Assembly: GCA_950022655.1 (NCBI GenBank)
Contig: OX465589.1
Span: 28,497,970 to 28,561,969, forward strand
Source of the DNA: Alentia gelatinosa
Lineage: Eukaryota; Annelida; Polychaeta; Phyllodocida; Polynoidae
Reading direction: 5' to 3'
DNA: 64,000 nucleotides
In this document: positions 1-10,344 of the stretch, in pieces
Layout of the letters: every line of letters starts with the position of its first letter
Numbering within the stretch: the stretch's first letter is position 1
Translations under genes and position numbers: made by a program
The notes under the pieces: model-generated
Told to the model about the DNA's origin: nothing
The model's database searches: none
What the model saw: only the letters and a program-made list of their open reading frames with translations

Positions 1-960
1 TAATTTACTAATTACATAGACATATATCAGGGGTCGTTCTAGGATACCCCCCCCCCCCCCCCCCCCAACCAAAAATGATAAATAAATAAAACTTGGGGAG
101 ATGGGGATGGGGGTCATTATTGTAGGAGACCAAAGGCATAGAGGGGGGGGGACTAGTGCAGGTTACCATAATTAGGCAGGGGTTTTATTGAGAACAAAAA
201 AAACGGAGGAAAGGCATTATTGGTAGGATTGTGTTCCCGGTCTCTAACACGACTGACTTCTCTATATAAATCTATATGTTCGGGGCCAAAAAGAGGAGGA
301 GGAGGGTGCCCGCTTGTATCTCCGCCCCGTCTAAATCTGCCATTGTATATGTGTATCACCACCGTGTGCGTTGGGGCTGTCTCTCCCCACGGGGATACTG
401 TAACCCAGGGGATATATGAATTGTCATTCCGTATCGGCATTAATTATATACCCGTGCACGAAACTGACCCTTATACTGTATGGAAGTAATGTTCTGATAT
501 CATATGTATGTGCACGAAATTCAGTGTACGGGCACCGGGTGCACGAAACAGGAAGCAGTTAGCTTGTTCCCGACCGTATATTTCACATATGAACCAGCGA
601 AAAAATATGTAAGGCAATGTTTAAGGATCAACCGTAGGCTAAATATACACCATTAAAACCCATGATAGTGGTACATTAATACATTAATAGATATAAAAGT
701 CAAGATATGAGGTTAAAAATATAAATAAAATAGGCATGCCATAGCGCCAGACACGATCGACAGTGAGCTCGCAAAATCAAAACAAACCGTTGACGTCACA
801 ACAACGTCAAGGAGAGTGATAGCGTTGGGTAGGTGCGTTGATACACTGCGACACTCCGAACCCGCGAAAGCCGCGAATCGAGCAGTGTATCGGCGTGTCG
901 GGAATTGTACGGGAACGGTCAGAAAACGTCAAATAACCGCGGAATTACGCATTTAATCCA
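1..960. other. Intergenic, no gene seen
   Basis: No coding signal is visible. It holds a C20 run at 47-66 and a G run near 143-150. The short motif TGCACGAAA recurs three times between about 454 and 549. From about 815 to 905 there is a GC-rich patch with TCGG/CCGA-rich inverted pieces, similar in style to the MITE ends near 63 kb. Short open frames here overlap on both strands and have no recognisable family. Confidence 0.5.
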
Positions 961-962
961 AC

Positions 963-1037
963 AATGAAGGTAAATAAAGATAAGGATTGATGTTATGAAT
1001 GTGTATGGCACACTATGGTGCTAGAATTCTGCCGAAA
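963..1037 (+). repeat. Dispersed ~75-bp repeat, copy 1
   Basis: This stretch matches 19657-19730 on the opposite strand over about 75 bases with few differences. The shared core includes TAAATAAAGATAAGGATTGA and GTGCTAGAATTCTGCC. It has no coding potential and is most likely the edge of an unidentified mobile element. Confidence 0.6.
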
Positions 1038-1280
1038 GTGTCAGAGTTTTCGATGTCCGTCCGATGTTACGTACTATTAACCTAAGACAAAGAATGTCTT
1101 GGGAGATTGAGAGGTTGATGACGACACAGGCGCTACCGATAGCGACGTTGTCGCGAAAACCATGATTCGAGTACACGATGCTGTGCCCAACTTCTTTGAT
1201 AATGGCATTTAGGTAAATATTTAACTAATTCTAACGAATTTAGGGTATATGATAAAAAGAATACAGTCTAGGCTTCGATT

Positions 1281-1379
1281 GACGTTGTTTTATATGCGGT
1301 CCTAGGTCCAGTTTTACGTCCTGAGCTCGGAGAGCTCAGGACGTAAAACTGGACCTAGGACCGCATATAAAACAACGTC
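1281..1379. repeat. Perfect foldback, 48-bp arms, 3-nt spacer
   Basis: The left arm 1281-1328 and right arm 1332-1379 are perfect reverse complements separated by GGA. Imperfect pairing continues outward to about 1260 and 1396, where GAATAC-type ends face GTATTC. The perfect inner part would extrude as a very stable hairpin. It looks like a foldback MITE. No target-site duplication or second copy was found in the window. Confidence 0.85.
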
Positions 1380-1574
1380 CACGTAGCCTAAGACAGTATT
1401 CTCTAAATCCTGGCTATTATCATATGCCTATTCACAAACTCACTACGAATAGGGACGGCTGATTGGGTGTAGTATTCTTATCAGACGGGCAAGGTACTCT
1501 TATAGGTATCTTGCCATCACACCGATATCGGAAAACTGATTTCAGATCCATGACCTCCCCTCATATCTGACATG

Positions 1575-1735
1575 GTAGTCATGCCCGACGCGTCGGGAAA
1601 AGCAATAAAATCGGGTCGGCGAAGTGCGACCCGATTGATGCAGATTCTCACCGACCCGACGGATCTGTCGAGCAAAAGTGGAATCGGGCACAGTCGGCAT
1701 TTCGATGTCTTATAGACGTTACAAGTGTCCTCTCA
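1575..1735. repeat. GC-rich inverted-repeat block (MITE-like)
   Basis: The block contains the perfect palindrome CCCGACGCGTCGGG (1584-1597) and the pair ATCGGGTCG (1610-1618) / CGACCCGAT (1627-1635). It also shares AGATTCTCACCGA and ATGTCTTAT-type pieces with 27740-27940. It is probably a degraded, structured non-autonomous element. Confidence 0.45.
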
Positions 1736-1839
1736 GAGGACAATCTTCACAGGTCAACGTGAAGAAATCAAGAAGAAACGCACAGGTGCGATAATCGCTT
1801 ATCAATATCACAATTAGATAAAAATGATCTTTTTTCGCT

Positions 1840-1883
1840 CTAGCTCCTTTCTCTCTTCTCTCTAGCTCCTTTCTCTCTACTCT
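1840..1883. repeat. 22-bp pyrimidine tandem duplication
   Basis: Two copies of a CTAGCTCCTTTCTCTCT-type unit start at 1840 and 1862. It is a simple pyrimidine-rich repeat. Confidence 0.6.
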
Positions 1884-1889
1884 CTTCCT

Positions 1890-3735
1890 CTTGGGGACCT
1901 AGTAAACCACTATACCCATTATCTAAACACTGTCCGATACCATAACCATTGTATATGAATTTCAAATCCAGCCTCAGAGCCATTGATTATGGAAAAATAG
2001 TCCCTTTGTGTCTTAGACCAAAGGAAGAACGCCTATTGATATACCCTACCCTCTTGTGGTTTACGGCTGCCTCTCCACAAGACCGTCGATTATTACCTGT
2101 ACATGTATATCATTGAGTGACCACCACCAAATTAACCTTCAGTAATGCTTGTTTCTTTTCCATCTAGAAGGCTACTTCAGGTTGTTATTTATTGACATAC
2201 GCAACTCTCCAAATGATACAAACGTATTGTTGAGATATTCCGCCATATGGAAATAGGTGAGTTCCTGAGAGCTTAAGTGGAATTCACATGGTTCAAACTC
2301 TCATGAGATTCTGTTTCTTGTTAGGGGTATATGTCGCCAATAATCGCGGGGTTAAAAACATGTATCAGAGAAATGGAACCCTACAATTTAGATGAAGAGA
2401 TTGTGTTCGAGTACATAATTTTAGCAGAATTTGTCTTAGACAAAAACTCTGTGAGGTACATGAATCCCATCGTGTGAATCCCGCTTTAAACAACAACAGC
2501 ACAACACGTATTGTGTTCTTCTCAGTCATATAAAATGTTTTGGTAGCCAATGGAATTTACCATATTATTGCTAAGTATTCGTGATTGATGATGACCATAG
2601 TTTACCGTAATAGATAATCGTTTATCCTTGGTACCTCCGGCCTCAGCGGTGTGAGGTTACCGTGCTGCTGAGGCTAGTTTTCTGCAGGCGTATCTATCAA
2701 ATATTCACGATCTTCTCTGAGAATTCTGCAGTCTTAACGAACTGAATAGGTACTCCTAGGTCTAAGTAACATCATCTTAGACCCTACAACAGTACAGTGT
2801 ATAAAGTTCCAGTAATTAAATTAGATGAATAGAATAAATCTTTCAGAGATATTTGATACATATGTAGACCATTTGATAAGGGTGCCTATGAGTGCAAATA
2901 ACTGAAAAGCCAATTTTCGGATTACTGAGATTTTTCTGTTAATACAAAAGTAAATCTTCCCCAAACTCATGTTATGAATACTATTTACTGAATACTCCTT
3001 ACCTTTCATGTCGTTATGTGGGCTTATGTGTGTAATTGTGCAAACCATTCTTAACCCTCCCCTCCCCCCCCCCCCCCCCATTTTTTTATATAGCTGCACC
3101 ATAATACAATTATACATAAAGGTTTTTGAGGCGGGCTGACATGGGAACCCCTATCTGACAGATTGCAGGGGGCGGTAATATTATAGAACTGCGTACAAGA
3201 ATTCACATTGATGAGTCAAGCTAAAATTTCATACATGTCAGACCCTGAACAAAAAAGTGGACAATGGAAACAAGCACGTCTACTGAGTCATTGAAGTTGC
3301 CCAAAGAGCATCATTGTATTCAGATAAAGAAGTGTGTCACGTGAGAGTGTTTAGTACGTCCGTTTCCCGCCGGGCGGCGTTGACGGCCGCTGCGCTGCGA
3401 ACGTCGTGCAGATACAGGCGCTGCATGCGAAACCTACGAAAACCAGCGAAAACCCCTGCGTGCATTTCAGGGAGTAGGGGGAGGCGCGGTGGGGAGGGAC
3501 GGGTGGAAATAACTGGCGGTTACTGGGGAAGGAATGCCTAGGGAAATGAAGGGTTTCAGAGGGTGGGGGTAAATGTGAGAGGAGGGAGGAAGGAGAGGAG
3601 AATGTAGCATACAAGCCTGTGGTCAGAGACGGTGAGGTAACTATGCGGGGCAGGGGTTAATATATTCCAGGTATTGCCTACTCATAGCCCTCAACGTAGC
3701 CTATCCGACTGTCTTCATTACACATGCCGATATTA
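1890..3735. other. Intergenic, no gene seen
   Basis: The sequence is mostly unique and AT-rich. It has a C16 run at 3064-3079 and a CG-containing purine-rich patch at 3355-3600 whose overlapping ORFs on both strands are low-complexity. There is no splice-bounded exon or recognisable protein family. Confidence 0.45.
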
Positions 3736-3737
3736 TA

Positions 3738-4205
3738 TTTCCTCTATCACATAAGTCAATGGTGTATTCCTATATACCTATGGCTGTACACTCTATGCTT
3801 ACACCACGCTCTGGGGGGTGGAGTAACTATCTGATACTACCCAAGGTTGGTATACTACCCAAGGTTGCCGTATACTACCCAAGGTTGACATTTAGACCAA
3901 TCAGATTGTCTCTTATTAAACCACATTTGAAGGTATATAGGAATAGGGAAACCAAGTACCAGTGAAAGGAAGTCAAAATTACTCGGTAAGGCTTGGAAAA
4001 ATTACTGCCCGCGGCCAGGGCCTTGGGCAGTAATTTTTCCAAGCCTTACCTCGTAACTTTGACTTCCTTTCACCGGAACATAGTTTCCCTCTATTCCCTC
4101 CATCACATATATCAAAGGCGTATTACCTCCATCACATTTACCGCAGTCATATTTCCTTCATCACATATGCCAAAAGGCGTATTCCTCCATCATATATGCT
4201 AAAAT
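3738..4205. repeat. Decayed ~28-bp satellite interrupted by MITE copy A
   Basis: Degenerate units of the form TATTCCTCCATCACATATGC recur on both sides of the MITE, at 3738-3764 and at 4094-4205. The MITE therefore landed in an older tandem array. Confidence 0.55.
3765..4093 (+). mobile_element. 329-bp foldback MITE, copy A
   Basis: This element has three copies in the window: here, at 17342-17676 (inverted) and at 27391-27719. The 5' half carries three tandem TACTACCCAAGGTTG units. The 3' half is a long hairpin around GGCCAGGGCC whose arms contain AAGGCTTGGAAAAATTACTG and its complement. Each copy begins with TA and ends with TA, which fits a TA target. Copies A and C have the same length and I see about one difference between them, so activity was recent. 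No ORF codes for a transposase. Confidence 0.8.
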
Positions 4206-4209
4206 TGCA

Positions 4210-6900
4210 TTACATATACCAAAGATAAACTAAAGTTTATTAATCCAGGCCTTGCAGTCAGATATACTTATTTATGAATGAGGTTCATTCACCCACCCCC
4301 ATCCCCACGCTCTCCCATCTTGAGGGCTAGAAACTGGCATGTGGTGGTTGCATACGGAAGGAGGTTGGAGGGATAATAGAATGGGGGTAAGCCAGGTGTC
4401 GCTTGAGGGTAACGGAGAGGGGTGGAGTAAACTAAGAGGAGGTGATACAATGGGAGGGGGCACCGTTCCTGGGTGGGGTAGTGTGGGGAGAACTGGGCAG
4501 GTAGATTGTGAGGGGTTCGCCAGGTAGATGGTAATCAGGGAAGTGTCCTGTGTGCTGTGGGGTTAATGGTCTATGCAACTCAAACTCTCCTTGGTATATT
4601 CTCAGTTAATTAGCATAATGTTCACCAAATGTGCGTCTTCTTGAATGTATTGCCTCAATATAGAGTATGGTGTTCGTCGTATTAACCCCGACCACTTTTT
4701 CTTTAAATTTTCTCAAGAAGTACATTATCAGAGCATGGTATGACGGACATAGTCATTGCATTACGGGAGTGATAACCTAGTCATATTTTATGAAAGCTTA
4801 GATGTTATATCCATCGTAGATTGCCCTAGGAATGGAGAAGAAAACCATCAGCTGAGCAAAGTGCATTGGTAGGTTATCCAATTATCAGTGAACATATACA
4901 TATAACAAACCGAAGTCTTTAGATTATTTACAAGTTATTTAGACTTAACCAGATATATAGCGTATGTTGTTTTATGTGAAACTTCTGCATGTGCTCAGTA
5001 TACAATGTCAAACTCTAAATCAATGCTACGACCAGTTATCTCTTAAAGTCCATTGGTTGAGCCGATATCTTGTTTCACATATTAAAGGCGAACCTGTTGG
5101 TGGTTTCCACCCAATCTAGGTCAGAAGTTGTTATTGCAGTGAAAGATTATATTATTATATGAATACTGATCTATTGCCTATTATTCCTTCGTTTCCGCAT
5201 TTAACATGGTCTACTTCTTCACTTGATCTTCCTAGTTATTGTCCTGTCTCTACAATTTTCAGGGACTTTCCCTTGCAATCGGTCTGGAATCGACAGTTGG
5301 AAAAGAGAATCGAAAGTGTCAAAGACCTAGGAAGCAATCATTATTCATGATCGGCGGCGCACTTTTCGCAACATTTTATGATAATCATAAAAGCTTCCAC
5401 CCCACGGAAATACGAAAATATGCCCCCATAGAACTACAAAGGAATTACCCCCCCCCCCCTCCTCCCACGGAAATACCAGAAAAAGTTGTCCCCGAATGAA
5501 AACTCTCTGCCCCCCCCCCCCCCAAAAAAAAAGCCATACAAGATAAATAGTCATTCTCATTACAGACATACAAAATATTGTTTAGACTGAAAATAACAGG
5601 CAGTACTTCTGGGCTTTTTAAACATTACATTTAAAAGGATATACAACAATAGATAGGGGGGGGGGGGTCAAATGTGAAATGGGTGTTGGATTATAAGTAG
5701 CGTGCGTGGCTTGGGAAGGTTATAGTGCATGGAAAATCAGATGAGACAAATTAGCTAAGTTGATATTCAAATGGTAGTAAAGTGAGGATCTGAACAAGGC
5801 GAATAAACCCACTTTGAAAAAAGGGAAGAATCACGCTTTGGATATTGTCCAACCCATGAAGATATCCCATGTTGTAAATGAGCAGTGCGTGTACAATGTG
5901 AGATATTGTAGTCGAGCTACAAGGATTTCGTTTAGATTTTGTCAAATATCAGAGAGACTAGGACTGAGTGCATTAGTGTGTATCATCATGTATTTGTAGT
6001 GCATCATTTGTAATTTCATAGGCATTTCAGAATTGTACAAAGAGTAGAATATGTAGTATATCATGGTGTATATATAGAATATTAAAATCGTTACCGGATA
6101 AGCATCAGACGCCAGTCACCGGATAACGGGTAGGTCAGCAGGGGTACGCACCTCGACAGAGCTGGCCATGGGACATCAGCGGGCGCGGTCGTGTGGGGAG
6201 CAACCAATGAGGCTCTGACACGATCCTGTCCCTAACAATGGTTAACTAATGTGGCCTGAGGCGATTTGACGATGGTAAGAGACAAAGCGTGTTGAAATGA
6301 AATAAAAAGGGGTGTTCTAGAGAATTAGGGGCAGACCAGAAGCTAGAGAGAGGAGAGAGTGTGAGACAGGAGCAGAGACGGAGAGAACTGTATACCAGTG
6401 GAAGATCTGCCTGTGCAGAACTGGACATCTACTTTGATGAAATAAAAAAAAAATTAAATTTAAATTTAAAAAACTGTTTGAGAAATCCCTGCAGCAACAT
6501 ATTGGCAGGAATCTGCTCCTCATAGAATATGCTGTCCACGCAGCATGACCATTGTTTCGGCACTCCACTCTCATTTCATACCTCATTGACTTCCCACAGA
6601 TTTATAAGTACCACACTCATGTTAAACTTTGAAACTGCCTGCACATGCCCTGTCACCATCTGTATGTGTAACATTTAGTTTCAGCCTCTCATGAAACATT
6701 GCTCCCAAACTTTGTTCAAAGTCATGTGTTTCCAATGTTAGCATAGTAGGTTGATTGAGGGATCTCTTGTAGATGTTTTAACATACATACAACCCTGTAT
6801 ATAGCTGCACAATTCCCTATCATGTCAGTTTATGAAGAGAGCAGTGTAAACAAAATGGCACCAGCGCCGTTTGATAGAAAACACGAAACGGTGCCATCAG
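4210..6900. other. Intergenic, no gene seen
   Basis: Poly-C/G runs lie at 5448-5459, 5510-5523 and 5656-5667. An A/T-only patch lies at 6443-6472. A short inverted repeat (ATGGCACC / GGTGCCAT) lies near 6852-6897. No coding exon is recognisable, and the ORFs are short and unsupported. Confidence 0.45.
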
Positions 6901-7014
6901 CAGTCACTCTCGAGAATATTTGATTGATTGTCGTACATAATCTATGAGGGATAACATCGACAAGACGTCATGCGCCTTTGTTAGCATGTTCTTATAGAAT
7001 ACCTTCGGGCCGTA

Positions 7015-7075
7015 AGGCTCGGCCCCACACATGCGATGCGATCGTCGCATACGTTTTATGACCTCATAAATACCC
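7015..7075. mobile_element. Possible left end of a TA-flanked MITE
   Basis: After a TA at 7013-7014 the sequence reads AGGCTCGGCCCCACAC, followed by GATGCGATCGTCGCAT, a near palindrome. It resembles the end at 12446 (rc AGGACCGGCCCCAC) and the element at 62951-63652. No matching right end was found, so this is a fragment or a coincidence. Confidence 0.3.
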
Positions 7076-7914
7076 CCTTGACCAATTTTATAGTATGTAT
7101 GTACATACAAACATGTATTAGATTTTATTACATACCTATGTGCGAACGTCAGTGAAATACTACCCGCTCACGGGGGTGTAGTATATCGTGACTACGGCCC
7201 ACTATGGTGCGCTCCGTCGTACTGCACGATTCTAACGTGTATGTAAGTAACTAGATGCAACGGAATAGGCGTGCGTATTCGACGTCATCGCGACCACTGT
7301 CAACATGTCGGAGGACGTCGAATCGCGACTTGAAAGTCGCTATAGAGGCCCCCGGTAACGACTAGAAGTGTAAATATGTAAAATATCGAGCTAAATAGTA
7401 GATAACTATAAAGTAATGCAGTTGTAGTGGTGTAAATATGTGTATAACATCGATAGTAACAAACGACTTGATGCGAACGGTAGTGGGGACACACAGACAG
7501 ACTGTCAAGTCGGCTAGTCCGACACAAGTTACCGTTTTCCGAAGAAATAAGTGTAACAAAAGTTGCAAAATAAACCACTTAGCGATAACATGTACAGTTT
7601 TTGCCATAAATAAATTATAAATATATATATACAATCATATATAAAAATAATTCGTACTCACATAGATGCCGAGGTGTTCCGATAAACACCGGAAATGGAA
7701 TCTGCAAAATGTAAACAAAAAAATGTACACACTTGAAATATGGTAAATGCGATCTAAATTAATAATAGATATATATATATAAATTAAATTAGAATATTTA
7801 GGTATGAAACTGACGAAATTGTATGATTAAAATCAATAATAAGTAATTACGTAAATAATAAGAGAACGAATAGACATTCCAAATAAGCTCTGACGTTCAC
7901 AAGCGTCTACAAAA

Positions 7915-8382
7915 ATGGATGATACAGACATTACTGCTATAGCTATCGATGTTACAGACATATTTGATATGGAAGAAGACCCGATAATTGACGATAAAGT
8001 TGAAGAAAATGAGGAGAAAGAGTTACTTGAATACATACACGGCAAGAAATCGGAAGAAACCCGGAAAAAAACAACTAGAGAAGTCGATGCGTTTCAGAAA
8101 TACGTAGCAAGTAAAAACGACCCCCGTTTGATAGAGAACATACCAGCTGAAAAACTAAATATCTACATGGGCCGATATTTTATATCAGTAAAATGTAAGG
8201 ATGGCACAAACTTTAAGCCACAAAGCCTTTCAGGGATATATGGTAGTATAAAGAGACATCTTGACACTAAAATGTACGGAGTAAACATCACAGAGTCAGA
8301 AAAATTCAAAACAGCTAGAGAAGTTCTCGCAAGTAGAAAAAGGGAATTGAAGGCTGAAGGTCACGGCAACCATCCAAACAGA
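7915..8382 (+). CDS. Crypton recombinase exon 1, core-binding domain
   Basis: It encodes 156 residues ending HPNR before the donor GTAAGTAC. Residues about 1-45 are acidic (DDTDIT, MEEDP, EENEEKE) and probably disordered. From about residue 50 the sequence follows the helical N-terminal domain of DUF3504 proteins: KKTTREVDAF, then PAEKLNIYMGRYF, then a LSGIYGSIKRHL segment and FKTAREVLASRKRELK. It joins exon 2 in phase 0. The ORF reads a further 22 codons into the intron before a stop, and these are not coding. The intron has a TACTAAT branch-point-like motif at 8461. Confidence 0.85.
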
Positions 8383-8501
8383 GTAAGTACAAAAACAAAA
8401 TTTTATAATAAAAAATTAAAAAATAATAAAAATTCTGGATATTTCGTATAAATTTGTGATTACTAATACAGAAATACTTGTGTTTTTCTTTTTTTCTATA
8501 G

Positions 8502-9232
8502 TGTGATCCGTTATCTGAAGATGATGAGGAGGCTCTTTGGGCTTTGTTTTTCAATAAGTACGCCATCTGGATTGAGAAACGCTCTATGGTTTCTAACAAC
8601 CAAGTGTTTTGGGATGCGTGGGAGACATGAATCGAGACAGTTAACCAGGGGTGACGTACAGATAAAAAGTGATAAAGATGGAAAGGAATATTTAACTTTT
8701 GCAGAACGCACAACTAAGACCAGGCAAGGGGATGGAAATAGTTCTCATGCTTTTGTCCCAAAAATGTGGGCTATTCCAGAACAACCGGAGAGATGTCCGG
8801 TGACTTTGCTACGGGAGTACGCCCAACGCAGGCCTGCCGACACCAAAGTGGATGCATTTCCTTTTTATTTATCGATCAATCATAAGAGAACAGCCGAGAA
8901 CCCACTCTGGTTCGCGAGACAGGCACTGGGTAAAAATGAATTGGCCAACATAATGAAAAAATGGGCTGGAATTTGTAATAAAAAAATATAATCATTCAGT
9001 CAGAAAAACGATATGTATAAACTTAATACACGCTGGAGTGCCCCCGAATCTAGGAGCCCAGCTATCTGGCCATAAGAATGTCGCTTCATTACAGTCTTAT
9101 GCTGTGGCAAGCGAAGCACAACAAGAATCAATGTATAATATATTGAACAAGAACATAAAAACATTCTACCTACCGCATCAGCTTCCAATAGCGGGGAGTG
9201 CTGGTCCGTTGCCTGCGCTGGAAAATCGTCAG
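8502..9232 (+). pseudogene. Crypton recombinase exon 2, catalytic domain with two 1-nt indels
   Basis: The acceptor TTTCTATAG precedes CDPLSEDDEEALW. The frame then shifts in the T run at 8547-8551 to FSISTPSGLRNALWFL. It continues through GMRGRHESRQL and FAERTTKTRQG to GICNKK, and shifts again in the A run at 8980-8986 to NHSVRKTICINL, QLSGHKNVASLQSYAV and a PLPALENRQ end at the donor. At 731 nt the exon is two bases longer than a multiple of three, exactly what the two insertions predict. Both indels lie in homopolymers, so sequencing error is as likely as real decay. All catalytic residues remain. Confidence 0.85.
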
Positions 9233-9367
9233 GTTAGATTCTTAGATGATATAATCCACATAATAAATATTGTAGGAAACAAGGGTGAAATTCATGATTT
9301 CCACTAATATTTCCTTGTTTGTTGGCCATTTGCCTTATGATTTTGTTCCTTTTTTTATTTCACACAG

Positions 9368-9466
9368 AGCGAAGTCGTACCTGACAGCTGCAATCACTCC
9401 AGGCCTGGTAAGCGGCCATTTCATGCAGCGTTGATCGGACAACAACCCACTCGAGAGGAACGGCAG
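9368..9466 (+). CDS. Crypton recombinase exon 3 (tail module A1)
   Basis: It has 33 codons, phase 0 at both ends, acceptor TTTCACACAG and donor GTATGA. The peptide contains SRPGKRPFHAAL, which matches SRAGKRPLPASL in exon 5. The flanking intron ends also look alike, so exons 3 and 5 with their upstream introns are probably a duplicated module. The basic GKRP stretch could help nuclear localisation. The longer ORF reading through the intron is not used. Confidence 0.7.
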
Positions 9467-9561
9467 GTATGAATAATTACCTTGTGAAAATAAAAGGTTC
9501 CATTTCCTTTTTTTTGCACAAATTTTCAAAAATATTTATATCCTCCTTTGCTTTTGTACAG

Positions 9562-9642
9562 CTATGTGTAGAAGAAACCAGGCGCCAGAAGCCAGTAACT
9601 GCTGCACTGGGAGCTTCACCGGTACAGAGTGTGGCAATACAG
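9562..9642 (+). CDS. Crypton recombinase exon 4
   Basis: It has 27 codons, phase 0 at both ends, acceptor TTTTGTACAG and donor GTAAGT. The peptide begins LCVEETRRQKPV and ends SPVQSVAIQ. No domain is recognised. It is placed in the gene because of its splice signals, phase and position between exons 3 and 5. Confidence 0.65.
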
Positions 9643-9737
9643 GTAAGTATTTATCAATTTGGTGACTTTCTTGTAAATTTATCCTTGTGCTTGAGACTTT
9701 CTCCTGATGTTCTCGTTCCATTTGTTTTTTTAAATAG

Positions 9738-9845
9738 AGCGAGGCTGGTACAGTAGGTTGTGACAACTCGAGGGCTGGTAAGCGGCCACTGCCGGCAAGC
9801 CTGGGGACATCAATGGAATCTAAAGCAGGGATCCAGTACGATGCG
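9738..9845 (+). CDS. Crypton recombinase exon 5 (tail module A2)
   Basis: It has 36 codons (108 nt), phase 0 at both ends, acceptor TTTTAAATAG and donor GTAAGT. It shares the SEx..C(N/D)xSRxGKRP pattern with exon 3, evidence of internal duplication. Confidence 0.7.
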
Positions 9846-9941
9846 GTAAGTAGCTTGTAAAACTTGTATATATTTCAATAAAACCAGCAAAATTGAATGC
9901 ATTGCCAGAAATTGAAATGTTTCTTCAATTTTCTTGAACAG

Positions 9942-10049
9942 AGCGCCGAAAGTGTGTCACTTGCATTGGTCCCGACATGCGTGAAGAGATGTAAGAGTGG
10001 GGGGGCCGAACGTGCGTACTGGGTAGACTTGGCAGAAGACACTGAAAAT
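9942..10049 (+). CDS. Crypton recombinase exon 6
   Basis: It has 36 codons (108 nt), phase 0 at both ends, acceptor TTCTTGAACAG and donor GTAAGT. It starts with Ser like exons 3 and 5. It contains two Cys in PTCVKRCKSGG and an acidic end, DLAEDTEN. There is no known domain. Confidence 0.65.
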
Positions 10050-10146
10050 GTAAGTAAGATATATTAAAATAATTGTATAGTTCACTAATAAAAGACAAGA
10101 ATGACAGTATTTCATATAAAACATGGCTAATTTCTTATATTTACAG

Positions 10147-10254
10147 AAGGAACAGTTGACCCAAGAGTTCTTGAAAGATTTGGAGAGAGACGAGCTACAA
10201 GTTTCTGAGCTAAATTCGGCGAAAGTGGAGGGGGTGAAAGTAACAAAGAAGTGA
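10147..10254 (+). CDS. Crypton recombinase exon 7, ends at TGA
   Basis: It has 35 codons plus TGA and acceptor ATATTTACAG. The charged KEQLTQEFLKDLERDELQ stretch looks helical, possibly a short coiled coil. Downstream in the same frame, 10255-10341 continues open as SYFSQQEFKKGLLSGASLN and a Ile/Asn-alternating end before TAA. From memory, related animal DUF3504 proteins often end in a similar (F/I)NIN tail, so this TGA may be a nonsense change rather than the original end. Confidence 0.65.
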   Translation, partial: KEQLTQEFLKDLERDELQVSELNSAKVEGVKVTKK

Positions 10255-10344
10255 AGCTATTTCTCTCAACAGGAATTTAAAAAGGGACTCCTATCTGGAG
10301 CGAGTTTAAATGTGAGTACAATCAATATCAACATAAATATGTAA
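10255..10344 (+). pseudogene. In-frame C-terminal tail beyond the TGA
   Basis: It is open in the exon 7 frame and ends at TAA (10342-10344). The peptide has LLSGASLNVSTININ near its end, an alternating Ile/Asn strand-like tail. Alternatively, AACAG just upstream of 10273 could be a splice acceptor giving the same tail without the TGA; no convincing partner donor is visible in exon 7. Confidence 0.45.

Larger units (their letters stand above)
7915..10344 (+). mobile_element. Crypton-type tyrosine recombinase gene (DUF3504 group), nearly intact
   Basis: This is a seven-exon gene for a tyrosine recombinase of the Crypton/DUF3504 group, enzymes that cut and rejoin DNA through a 3'-phosphotyrosine. 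Exon 1 is an N-terminal core-binding domain; exon 2 is the catalytic domain; exons 3-7 form a tail. Visible catalytic residues are Arg in GMRGRHE (8617-8619), Lys in ERTTKTR, His and Arg in NHSVRKT, His in LSGHKNV and Tyr in LQSYAVAS. All introns are phase 0 with GT-AG ends. Damage consists of one extra base in a T5 run (8547-8551), one extra base in an A7 run (8980-8986), and an in-frame TGA (10252-10254) before a tail reaching TAA at 10342. The start ATG at 7915 has the good context AAAATGG. It is either a young transposon or an assembly-damaged intact gene; host domestication cannot be judged from one copy. Confidence 0.85.
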
